From contig CAMAXB010000201.1 in the NCBI GenBank assembly GCA_945862035.1, positions 1 to 5,841 of the forward strand: a stretch of DNA of 5,841 nt, given 5' to 3'. Shown in pieces: positions 1 through 5,770 of the stretch; position 1 is the first letter of the stretch; every line of letters begins with the position of its first letter. The position numbers were made by a program, and so were the translations under genes. The notes beneath the pieces were generated by a model. It worked only from the letters and a program-made list of their open reading frames with translations, made no database searches and was not told the DNA's origin. The stretch comes from Opitutus sp. GAS368 (GTDB lineage: Bacteria > Verrucomicrobiota > Verrucomicrobiia > Opitutales > Opitutaceae).

Positions 1-846
1 GTGTTGTGCCTCAATCCCGATCCCGTCCCGCGTCGGCTTGCCTTCCTCGTGCGCGAGGAGCCCTTTTACCGGCTGGATATGCTCCCGCCGGGGGACTACG
101 CGGCGGTGTACGTGGACTGCGCGGATCAGGAACGGGCCGGCGATCGGCTAAAGGCCCGTTTTCCCTCGCCCCTCGCGAATATTGATCACCACGTCTCCAA
201 CGCGGGCTACGCGACCCATAACGTGGTCGATCCGTCCTCCGCCGCGACCTGCGAGATCCTGGCTGGGCTGCTCCTTGACCACGGGCTTGCCGTGGATGCG
301 GTTGCCGCCCAGGCGCTGTACACGGGCATTGTGACGGACACCGGGCAGTTTCGGTTCAACTCCACGACGCGCCGCACGTTTCTCCTCGCCGCTGAGCTCA
401 TGGCGCGCGGTGCGCGTCCGGTCGAGGTGGGTTATGAGCTCTACGAACGCGAGTCCGCCGGTCGGCTGCAGCTGGTGCAACGCTTTCTCGCTTCACTCGA
501 ATTCGAATGTGGCGGGCGTCTCTGCATCGGCTTGCTGCCGGACGGGATCTTCGCGCAAACGGGCACCACGCCGGAGGACACCGAGGGCCTCGTGGACTAC
601 GCGCGGTCGATTGATGGCGTCGATGTCGGGGTCCTGATTGAGGAGCGTTCCGGCACGATCAAGGCGAGCCTGCGCTCGAAGGATCCGGCCTTCCGCATGG
701 ACCGCATCGCGGCGCAGTTCTCCGGCGGCGGCCATGCCTGTGCCGCCGGCCTGAATGCGAAGGAAACGACACTCGCCGCCTTCCGCCCCCGCCTGGTGGC
801 CGCCGTCGCCGCCCAGTTCGCCGCGCTGAGCGGCCCTTCCACCTGA
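1..846 (+). CDS. nrnA: DHH/DHHA1 phosphoesterase, NrnA-like (oligoribonuclease / pAp phosphatase), 5'-truncated by window edge
   Basis: NrnA-type enzymes are cytoplasmic, metal-dependent phosphoesterases that degrade nano-RNAs from the end and dephosphorylate pAp to AMP. Visible motifs, numbered from position 1: an acidic VDCAD segment near residues 38-42, the signature DHH at 62-64 (in NIDHHVSN), and TDTGQF at 112-117 supplying a further metal-binding Asp. The DHHA1 substrate-binding domain follows, with GGGHACAAG at 242-250. The N-terminal DGDAIGS-like metal motif of the family is missing. The first residues (NPDPVPRRLAFL) match a region normally lying some tens of residues inside the protein, so the gene starts left of the window and the GTG at position 1 is probably not its start. 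The stop overlaps the truB start. The family is secure. The exact substrate preference (NrnA or another DHH subfamily) is inferred from the two-domain layout and the truB neighbour. Confidence 0.92.
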   Translation: MLCLNPDPVPRRLAFLVREEPFYRLDMLPPGDYAAVYVDCADQERAGDRLKARFPSPLANIDHHVSNAGYATHNVVDPSSAATCEILAGLLLDHGLAVDAVAAQALYTGIVTDTGQFRFNSTTRRTFLLAAELMARGARPVEVGYELYERESAGRLQLVQRFLASLEFECGGRLCIGLLPDGIFAQTGTTPEDTEGLVDYARSIDGVDVGVLIEERSGTIKASLRSKDPAFRMDRIAAQFSGGGHACAAGLNAKETTLAAFRPRLVAAVAAQFAALSGPST

Positions 847-1571
847 TGCTCGTTCCCGCCAAAGAACTCGAGGGTGTCCTCCTCGTCGACAAGCCCACCG
901 ATCATACGTCGCACGATGTGGTCGCGCGCCTCCGCGGCAAGCTGCGGATGCGGAGGATCGGCCATGCGGGCACGCTTGATCCGATGGCGACCGGCCTGCT
1001 CGTGATCCTCGTCGGAAAGGCCACGCGCATCTCCCAGTATCTGATGAGTGTCGACAAGGTCTACGCGGGGACGATCAAGCTCGGAGAGGTCACCAACACC
1101 CAGGATGCCGAGGGCGAGGTGCTGGAGACGCGTCCGGTGCCCTCCTTGACGGAGGCGGAGATTCGCCAGGCGCTGCAGGGTTTCATCGGCGATCAGTACC
1201 AGCTCCCGCCCATGTTTTCGGCGATCAAGATCGACGGTGTACCGCTCTACAAACGGGCCCGGGAGGGTGAGGAGGTCGAACGGGAGCCGCGCTTCATCCG
1301 CGTGGTCAGCTACGAGCTGCCCCGCTGGGCTTCACCGGAACTCGACTTCCGGGTTCACTGCACCAAGGGCACGTACGTGCGCACCTTGGCCCATGACCTC
1401 GGACAGCGGCTCGGCTGCGGTGCGCATCTGAAGGCACTCCGGCGCCTCTCGTCGGGCGACCTGACGATGGAGAAGGCGCTCACACTGGACCAGATCATGG
1501 CCATGCCCATTCCCGAGATTGAGCGGCACTTGGTGCCCACGTTGCAGGCGGCTCCGCGCATTGCGCTGTGA
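846..1571 (+). CDS. truB: tRNA pseudouridine(55) synthase TruB
   Basis: TruB converts U55 in the T-loop of elongator tRNAs to pseudouridine in the cytoplasm. The 241-residue product carries the family landmarks in order: LLVDKP near residues 12-17, the catalytic motif GHAGTLDP at 39-46 with nucleophilic Asp45, KVYAGTIKLGEVTNTQDAEG at about 71-90, QLPPMFSAIK, the C-terminal KGTYVRTLAHDLG, and HLKALRRLSSG. The length fits the shorter bacterial TruB forms, which lack a sizeable C-terminal PUA-type extension. The ATG at 846 sits in a TGATG overlap with the upstream stop, and I see no good Shine-Dalgarno sequence before it. Translation therefore probably depends on coupling to the DHH gene. The stop in turn overlaps the ribF start by 4 nt. 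There is no sign of damage or transfer. Confidence 0.97.
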   Translation: MLVPAKELEGVLLVDKPTDHTSHDVVARLRGKLRMRRIGHAGTLDPMATGLLVILVGKATRISQYLMSVDKVYAGTIKLGEVTNTQDAEGEVLETRPVPSLTEAEIRQALQGFIGDQYQLPPMFSAIKIDGVPLYKRAREGEEVEREPRFIRVVSYELPRWASPELDFRVHCTKGTYVRTLAHDLGQRLGCGAHLKALRRLSSGDLTMEKALTLDQIMAMPIPEIERHLVPTLQAAPRIAL

Positions 1572-2512
1572 ATCTGCCGGCGGACATTCAAGGACTAGCC
1601 CGGGCGGCGGGACTTCCGGCGCGGCCGCTGCACCTGGCCGTGGGAATTTTTGATGGGGTCCACCTTGGGCATCGCTCCGTGGTGGACGCGGCGTCGGCCG
1701 CGGCGGCCGCGGACGGCGGACTGGCGGGTGTGCTGACATTCTGGCCTCATCCGAGCCGCCTCTTTCGGCCGCAGGATCCCGTGAAGCTGATCCAGACTGC
1801 GGAAATCAAGGCCCGCCACCTGTTGGCCGCGGGCGCCGCGTTCGTGGTGTCGGAGCCCTTCACCCCGGAGTTCGCAGCGATTGAGGCCGAGGAGTTTCTT
1901 CCGCACGTGCGTCGATCCCTGCCCACTTTGGCTGCGCTCTATATCGGCGAGAACTGGCGCTTCGGCCGTGGTCGCCGCGGCGATCTCGCTCTTCTGCGGT
2001 CCGAGGGGCGTACCCACGGTATCGCCGTGGTGAGCGCACCTCGGATCAACCTGGCGGGCGAGCCGATCAGCAGCACCCGGATCCGAGCCGCTCTGGCCTC
2101 GGGCCGGATCGAGGAGGCAAACGCGCTCCTCGGATATGCGTACTACGCGGAGGGCAAGATTACACCGGGTAAGCAGCTGGGCCGGACGATTGGATTTCCC
2201 ACGCTCAATATTCCGTGGCAGCCTGATCTGCGGCCGGCCTACGGCGTTTATGCGGTGAAGGTTCGGGGTTCCCGCATGACGGCGGCGCTTCCCGCTGTGG
2301 CCAACTACGGGGTGCGCCCGACGGTTGAGCAGAGTCCGGAGCCGCGCCTGGAGGTTCACGTGATCGGCGATTGTGTCTTGGGCGCGGGCGATACCGTGAC
2401 GGTGGAGTGGCTTCATTTTCTGCGACCCGAGATAAAGTTCGCGGGCCTCGCCGAGCTTCGGGCGCAGATTGACCGCGACCGCGCGCAGGCCGCCACCGTG
2501 CTCGGCGTCTGA
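1568..2512 (+). CDS. ribF: Bifunctional riboflavin kinase / FMN adenylyltransferase RibF
   Basis: RibF phosphorylates riboflavin to FMN and adenylates FMN to FAD in the cytoplasm. The N-terminal nucleotidyltransferase domain shows GIFDGVHLGH at residues 26-35 (the HxGH-type nucleotide-binding motif), GENWRFGRGRRGD at 127-139, and ISSTRIR at 167-173. The C-terminal riboflavin kinase domain shows GRTIGFPTLN at 205-214, YGVYAVKV at about 225-232, NYGVRPT at 246-252, and LEVH with Glu262 in the usual catalytic position. The 314 residues match the normal family length. The start is a GTG overlapping the truB stop (GTGA), which places the first domain motif at the expected distance. Only a weak AGGCGG lies upstream, again suggesting coupled translation. 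It is the last gene of the operon, and non-coding DNA begins right after its TGA. Confidence 0.97.
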   Translation: MNLPADIQGLARAAGLPARPLHLAVGIFDGVHLGHRSVVDAASAAAAADGGLAGVLTFWPHPSRLFRPQDPVKLIQTAEIKARHLLAAGAAFVVSEPFTPEFAAIEAEEFLPHVRRSLPTLAALYIGENWRFGRGRRGDLALLRSEGRTHGIAVVSAPRINLAGEPISSTRIRAALASGRIEEANALLGYAYYAEGKITPGKQLGRTIGFPTLNIPWQPDLRPAYGVYAVKVRGSRMTAALPAVANYGVRPTVEQSPEPRLEVHVIGDCVLGAGDTVTVEWLHFLRPEIKFAGLAELRAQIDRDRAQAATVLGV

Positions 2513-2520
2513 TTTGCCGT

Positions 2521-2567
2521 CCCGGTCTGCACAAACTTGGGTGCGCTGAACGCAGTCACCGACCGGG
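2521..2567 (+). repeat. Inverted repeat just after ribF, possible weak 3' structure
   Basis: CCCGGTC at 2521-2527 is perfectly complementary to GACCGGG at 2561-2567. A smaller hairpin lies inside (TGCG 2542-2545 with CGCA 2551-2554, loop CTGAA). It starts 8 nt past the ribF stop, where a transcript end would be expected. There is no T-run after it, so it is not a canonical intrinsic terminator. A chance match is possible in DNA this GC-rich. Confidence 0.3.
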
Positions 2568-2575
2568 CGGGTGAT

Positions 2576-2591
2576 GGCCTGCGCAAAGGCC
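2576..2591 (+). repeat. Small hairpin GGCCT/AGGCC in the ribF-aldolase gap
   Basis: Arms at 2576-2580 and 2587-2591 form a perfect 5-bp stem around a GCGCAA loop. It is one of several short stems in the 221-nt non-coding gap 2513-2733. I see no protein gene in that gap and no intrinsic terminator. It could be part of a structured leader, or chance. Confidence 0.2.
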
Positions 2592-2682
2592 GACGCCGTT
2601 GCTCTACCACCGGCGCGGTCCGCCCTCCGCCTTGATTCGGTCGGAGATCGACAAGCGGGATTGATGCGACAATCCTTTGCGT

Positions 2683-2705
2683 CACTCGGGTCAACGCTCC
2701 GAGTG
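2683..2705 (+). promoter_or_regulatory. Inverted repeat CACTCGG-N9-CCGAGTG upstream of the aldolase-family gene
   Basis: Two perfect 7-bp arms (2683-2689 and 2699-2705) are separated by 9 nt, ending 28 nt before the preferred ATG at 2734. The position suits either an operator for a dimeric regulator or a stem-loop in the mRNA leader. No known regulator site is recognised. Chance is not excluded, but the perfect arms and the location make it the best regulatory candidate for this gene. Confidence 0.35.
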
Positions 2706-2733
2706 CCTGCAACCCTGGTACGCCGTTACCCCC

Positions 2734-3651
2734 ATGACGAACAAACGTTTCCCTGCCGGAATCATGAGCACCTGCTGCATCCCTTGGGATGCGAGTGGTC
2801 GTTTTGCCGAACGCATCTTTCGGCAGAACGTGCAGCAGTGTCTGCGGGGAACCAAGTTTCTCTATGTGTTTGGCACCGCGGGCGAGGGCTATGCGGTCAC
2901 GGATCGCCAGTACGACGAGATCGTCACCGCCTTTGTGGACGAAATGCGCAACGGAAAAGCCGAGCCAATGGTCGGGATCATCGACCTGTCCCTCGGTCGG
3001 ATCCTGGAGCGGATTCAGCGGGGACGTGAACTCGGGGTGAAGCAATTCCAGATCTCGCTACCCAGCTGGGGGGCGCTCAGCGAGAAGGAACTCTTCAGCT
3101 TTTTCGAACATGTCTGCGGAGGATTTCCGGAGTGCCAGTTCATGCACTACAATCTGCCGCGCGCCAAACGCCTGGTGACGGGTAAGGAGTATGGACGGCT
3201 GGCGGTGAATCATCCGAACCTCGTGGCGACGAAGAATTGCGGCGACTCGCAGTCCCACCTCCGGAGCCTGATTAATGACGCGCCCCTACTGCAGCACTTT
3301 CTTTCGGAGGCCGGGTATGTCTACGGATCTTTGTTCGGAGAGTGCAGCATCCTCGCCTCCTTCATCATGAACTGGCCGAAGATTCAGGCGCTATTCGAAG
3401 CGGGGCAGCGCCGCGACGTGGCCACGATGGTCTCGATCCAGCGTGAGGTGGACATCGTCCTGAAGACCTTGTTCGAAACGATGCCCGACACCCGCATCGA
3501 TGGCAGCTACGACAAGCTCTTCGAAAAGATGTACGCACCCGAGATGCCCATCCGTCTGCTGCCTCCCTACATCGGTGCCAGCGAGGAGGAGTACCAGAAT
3601 TTTGTCGGTTTGCTGAAAGAGCGGCTGCCCGAGTGGGTCCCTCAAACCTAG
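2734..3651 (+). CDS. Dihydrodipicolinate synthase superfamily (class I aldolase) protein, probably not DapA
   Basis: This family forms TIM-barrel lyases that use a lysine Schiff base with pyruvate or a 2-keto acid in the cytoplasm. Numbered from the ATG at 2734 (305 residues, a normal family length), the barrel starts at FPAGIMSTC. It carries GTAGE at 47-51, YNLP at 139-142 and ATKNCGD at 165-171. Tyr139 and Lys167 are 28 residues apart, as Tyr133 and Lys161 are in E. coli DapA, so the Schiff-base lysine is kept. Three DapA features differ. The second Thr of GTTGE is Ala49. The tyrosine expected about 54 residues before the lysine is replaced (LPSWG at 109-113). The arginine after YNxP that binds aspartate semialdehyde is not in register (PRAKR, with Ala144 at that site). 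Lysine biosynthesis is therefore unlikely, and an aldolase for a sugar acid or related keto acid is more likely. An in-frame TTG at 2677 would add 19 unconserved-looking residues. Neither start has a clear ribosome site, and ATG 2764 is too late to keep the first strand. It stands alone, converging on the hydrolase-like gene. Confidence 0.9.
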   Translation: MTNKRFPAGIMSTCCIPWDASGRFAERIFRQNVQQCLRGTKFLYVFGTAGEGYAVTDRQYDEIVTAFVDEMRNGKAEPMVGIIDLSLGRILERIQRGRELGVKQFQISLPSWGALSEKELFSFFEHVCGGFPECQFMHYNLPRAKRLVTGKEYGRLAVNHPNLVATKNCGDSQSHLRSLINDAPLLQHFLSEAGYVYGSLFGECSILASFIMNWPKIQALFEAGQRRDVATMVSIQREVDIVLKTLFETMPDTRIDGSYDKLFEKMYAPEMPIRLLPPYIGASEEEYQNFVGLLKERLPEWVPQT

Positions 3652-3804
3652 GGTTTCGATGCAACGTGGGGAAGTAGGGCGGGCGGTGAAACTCCGCTTT
3701 TGGGGCCCCGCGATCGCTCGTAACGGATTCGCTTCCTTCAGCGCTCCTTTCCGACCAAATAATCCGGCCAGACTGGGCTAAAAGCGGGCTTGAACCTCCC
3801 AACA

Positions 3805-3826
3805 TCCCGACAACCTCCTGACAACT
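3805..3826 (+). repeat. Two tandem 11-nt repeats (TCCCGACAACC / TCCTGACAACT)
   Basis: The units at 3805-3815 and 3816-3826 agree at 9 of 11 positions and are followed by CCCGG, as if a third copy were starting. They lie in the pyrimidine-rich part of the convergent gap, next to the hairpins. This may be simple slippage in low-complexity DNA; no function is evident. Confidence 0.45.
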
Positions 3827-3849
3827 CCCGGAGGGTCCAACCTTCCACC

Positions 3850-3876
3850 CTCCCACCCTATTTAATAGGGTGGGAG
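3850..3876. terminator. Near-perfect 27-nt palindrome, candidate bidirectional transcription end
   Basis: CTCCCACCCTATT (3850-3862) is the exact reverse complement of AATAGGGTGGGAG (3864-3876), giving a 12-bp stem with a 3-nt loop in RNA from either strand. It lies about 70 nt past the stop of the - strand hydrolase-like gene and about 200 nt past the stop of the + strand aldolase gene, a natural place for a shared terminator. No T-run follows it on either strand, so it is not a textbook intrinsic terminator. It may work with Rho, act as an RNA-stabilising 3' end, or bind a protein. An alternative hairpin (GGAGGGT 3830-3836 with ACCCTCC 3847-3853) competes for bases 3850-3853. Confidence 0.5.
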
Positions 3877-3944
3877 AGGTATGGAGGCTGATTACGGAGG
3901 CAGGGTAAAAAGGAATATGACCTCGCCCGATCGCATCTCGGACT

Positions 3945-5606
3945 TTAGCGAACGACTAGTTCAAGCTCCTGCACGGTGAGATCCGCATTACCGGCGCTGT
4001 TCAAAAGCCGTACGCGAAGATCGTTATCGCCGAAGCGGGCCAATGGTTCTTCGACGGATATTCGGTAGCGATAAAATGCCGGAAGGTTACGACCTTGTCG
4101 GGGCGATTGGCCGGTGCGGGCGAACTCCCGTTGGATCAAAGAGGCGGATACCACATGGCCGTTTAAGGCGATCTCGATCGCGTCGGGGGCATCCATTTTG
4201 AGTATTGTCTCATGGTGCCCGCCGATCGCGCCGTTCAAGGCGATCTCGATTTCGTCGGGGGCATCTAGTCCAGTCACCTTGAACTCGAGGGTGGCGGGCC
4301 AGGGATCCGACCAAAATCTTTCGGCCACGCGAAAGCGCAATGACCCGGAAGGCGTGGGAGTCGAAAGCTCAATGAGATCGTAATTGCGACCGCCGGTGGG
4401 TGCGCCACTGGGCCAGATCGGGTGGAACAGATAGTGCCGCGGTCCGTTGCGGACCGCCTCCGCGCTGCGTAGTCCGGTGAGCCACGACATGACGCGGGGC
4501 CATTCGGTTTCGGGCGCGATATCGGTGCGCCAATGGTACTGGTAGTTGTACACGGAGATGCCATCGGCGCCGAAGGCGTAGTAGTTGTTGGCGGCGGCGC
4601 GATAGCTCGCCTCGCTTTGGACATGGAAGTCGTTGCCGCGTGCGATCCACGGGTGGATCGATGGATAGAGCTTGCAGCGCGTTCCTTCGGTGATGGCGGT
4701 GAAGTCCTCCATGCGGATATTGAAGTCGGTGTGGAAGAAGTCCGACGGGCAGAAGTAGTCGACGAGGTTCTCTCTGACCCAATTATTGATGTCGAAGCCG
4801 AGGAGGCGACATTCTTCGACAGTCTGCGGAACGCGGGCGCCTAAAATGAGCCTGCGTCCCCGTTTGCGGCCGGCTTGATCAATGATCGAGCGTAGCTCGG
4901 CTAGAAAACTATTCAGGATCGGAGCGTTGGCGACCGCCGTAGACGGCTTGAACACGTGGCAATGGCGCATCCAGTCGAGTTCGATGCCGTCGAGGTCGTA
5001 GCGTTCGAGCAGTTCACGTGTGAAGTCGAGTACTGCGCGGCGTACTCCCTCGTGCTTGTAGTCCATTGCGCCCGGGAAGCCTTCAAGCTCCCACTCGGGG
5101 TGTTGGCGGGCGAACGGCCCGCCGGCTGATGAGGTGTGACGGTCGTTCATCCGAAATCCACCTAGGAACTCCAGGCCACGCTCATGGGAGCGTCGCAGCA
5201 GGACCTGGATGTGGTCCTCGCCGCTGTCAGCGAGTTGCTGGATACCGGTTTCGGTATCGTGATAATATTTATGGCGGTTTGTGGGTTCCTGATGAAAGCT
5301 GCGGAAGCCGGAGCTAACGGTTCCACGCGGCAGTGCAAACACGCAGTGCACGATTCGATCGATCTTGGCCTTGGCGTGTTCATCGACCACCGCTTCCAGC
5401 ATTGCTTTCACTTTGACCGGATCAGGCGTCTTGCCGCGATGGGCGTAGGTGAGCTGGAGCGCCCACATGTTTTGTTGATCCCAGTTAATGATCAGTTTGC
5501 ACTCCTTTCCCAAGGGGTCGGCCGGGAAGACGGAGGCGGGTACGACCCTGGGCATTCCCATGACAACAGCCGTGCTTTTGAGAAACTGCCGACGGTTGAA
5601 TTTCAC
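3945..5606 (-). CDS. Tat-exported glycoside-hydrolase-like TIM-barrel protein (family 10-like / GHL10 type) with C-terminal beta-rich module
   Basis: The chosen start is the GTG at 5606 (553 residues), because it gives a compact N-terminus ending in the twin-arginine signal NRRQFLKS at about 4-11. The motif is followed by a short hydrophobic stretch and a likely cleavage region around VPASVFPA, which predicts export by the Tat system. An in-frame TTG at 5687 would add 27 residues before the signal and is less likely. The middle resembles family-10-like hydrolases: FARQHPEW at about 165-172, then YDLDGIELDWMRH at 203-215, a strand-end motif with Glu210 and Asp212 as likely active-site acids, then NYYAFGADGISVYNYQYHW further on. 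The last roughly 125 residues look like a beta-rich accessory module. In it, LDAPDEIEIALNG (447-459) and MDAPDAIEIALNG (471-483) repeat each other. A polysaccharide- or glycoside-degrading role outside the cytoplasm is inferred; the substrate is unknown and hydrolase activity is not certain for all members. No clear Shine-Dalgarno sequence precedes the GTG. Confidence 0.82.
   Translation of the reverse strand: MKFNRRQFLKSTAVVMGMPRVVPASVFPADPLGKECKLIINWDQQNMWALQLTYAHRGKTPDPVKVKAMLEAVVDEHAKAKIDRIVHCVFALPRGTVSSGFRSFHQEPTNRHKYYHDTETGIQQLADSGEDHIQVLLRRSHERGLEFLGGFRMNDRHTSSAGGPFARQHPEWELEGFPGAMDYKHEGVRRAVLDFTRELLERYDLDGIELDWMRHCHVFKPSTAVANAPILNSFLAELRSIIDQAGRKRGRRLILGARVPQTVEECRLLGFDINNWVRENLVDYFCPSDFFHTDFNIRMEDFTAITEGTRCKLYPSIHPWIARGNDFHVQSEASYRAAANNYYAFGADGISVYNYQYHWRTDIAPETEWPRVMSWLTGLRSAEAVRNGPRHYLFHPIWPSGAPTGGRNYDLIELSTPTPSGSLRFRVAERFWSDPWPATLEFKVTGLDAPDEIEIALNGAIGGHHETILKMDAPDAIEIALNGHVVSASLIQREFARTGQSPRQGRNLPAFYRYRISVEEPLARFGDNDLRVRLLNSAGNADLTVQELELVVR
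4159..4195 (-). repeat. Direct repeat copy within hydrolase-like gene (encodes the second DAPDAIEIALNG)
   Basis: This 37-nt stretch matches 4231-4267 at 33 of 37 positions by my count. The two copies are exactly 72 nt (24 codons) apart and in frame. The conservation includes synonymous positions, pointing to a DNA-level duplication rather than protein convergence. Confidence 0.85.
4231..4267 (-). repeat. Direct repeat copy within hydrolase-like gene (encodes the first DAPDEIEIALNG)
   Basis: Partner of the copy at 4159-4195. The DNA between the copies (4196-4230, encoding about AIGGHHETILK) has no similar counterpart after the other copy. Either only part of a 72-nt duplication stayed recognisable, or a short segment was copied into new sequence. 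Confidence 0.85.
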
Positions 5607-5644
5607 GCGGATCAGTATCTTTGAAGTGTACGAGAAATAAAAAT

Positions 5645-5656
5645 CTACCTTGGTAG
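5645..5656. promoter_or_regulatory. Short palindrome CTACC-TT-GGTAG upstream of hydrolase-like gene
   Basis: Perfect 5-bp arms with a 2-nt spacer lie 39 nt upstream of the GTG start at 5606, in AT-richer DNA. A second small palindrome, GGGC-TGC-GCCC, lies at 5670-5680. Either could be an operator half-site pair or a leader hairpin. No known regulator is recognised and short palindromes often arise by chance. Confidence 0.25.
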
Positions 5657-5686
5657 GATGAAATCGATTGGGCTGCGCCCATGGCA

Positions 5687-5692
5687 ACTATA
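5687..5692 (-). promoter_or_regulatory. Possible -10 box TATAGT for the hydrolase-like gene
   Basis: On the - strand the hexamer TATAGT differs from TATAAT at one position and lies about 80 nt before the GTG start. At the usual spacing I see no matching -35 box; that position falls at the start of the adjacent IS end. It is offered only as the best visible candidate. Confidence 0.18.
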
Positions 5693-5735
5693 AAGAGCAA
5701 GGATTGAGGTGGCCCCGGAAAACTGGACAGGAGGA

Positions 5736-5763
5736 ATCGTTAAACCTAAACCCGAAAAACGAT
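5736..5763 (+). promoter_or_regulatory. Leader hairpin in the IS, between a GGAGG and the orfA start
   Basis: ATCGTT (5736-5741) pairs with AACGAT (5758-5763); outside these arms GG (5733-5734) can also pair with CC (5764-5765) past a bulged A. A strong Shine-Dalgarno-like GGAGG (5730-5734) lies 36 nt from the orfA ATG, too far to act directly. Folding the hairpin would bring it to within about 8 nt, whereas the extended pairing would hide part of it. A role in translation control is inference only. Confidence 0.25.
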
Positions 5764-5770
5764 CCAAACC

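Larger units (their letters stand above)
3652..3944. other. Non-coding gap between convergent genes
   Basis: These 293 nt separate the 3' ends of the aldolase-family gene (+) and the hydrolase-like gene (-). The left half (3652-3780) shows nothing firm apart from short palindromes (GGGGCCCC at 3702-3709, GCGATCGC at 3710-3717). The right half is strikingly strand-biased: pyrimidine-rich on + from about 3795 to 3860, then purine-rich from about 3864 to 3915. It contains a short tandem repeat and two overlapping hairpins, listed separately. Reading frames crossing it on the - strand are low-complexity and match nothing I recognise. Confidence 0.6.

Noticed and set aside
1595..2416. Long open frame on the - strand (273 codons) opposite ribF
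   Set aside because: Arginine/histidine-rich, no recognisable motif, and it lies entirely antisense to a clear ribF. A typical shadow frame in GC-rich DNA.
2576..2640. tRNA-like segment on the - strand (GGTGGTAGAGCAACGG, the reverse complement of 2596-2611, resembles a tRNA D-arm; a GGCCT/AGGCC stem follows)
   Set aside because: No T-arm GTTCRA motif, no pairing acceptor stem and no CCA end at the expected distance. At best a decayed fragment; more likely chance.
2571..3029. Second + strand frame overlapping the start of the aldolase gene
   Set aside because: The aldolase frame carries all family motifs. This one has none and no better start, so it is not a frameshifted N-terminus.
2413..3045. 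Open frame on the - strand across the ribF end, the gap and the aldolase start
   Set aside because: Overlaps two well-supported genes antisense, shows no domain, and has the composition of a shadow frame.
2734..3651. Calling this gene dapA
   Set aside because: Three DapA-specific positions are changed and there is no lysine-biosynthesis neighbour, so the symbol is left empty.
3702..3717. Adjacent palindromes GGGGCCCC and GCGATCGC
   Set aside because: GCGATCGC recalls the cyanobacterial HIP1 octamer, but a single copy in GC-rich DNA is uninformative and nothing else suggests a cyanobacterium.
3365..3856. Open frame on the - strand running from the aldolase gene into the intergenic gap
   Set aside because: Low-complexity sequence with no motif, mostly antisense to the aldolase gene and ending in the repeat-rich gap.
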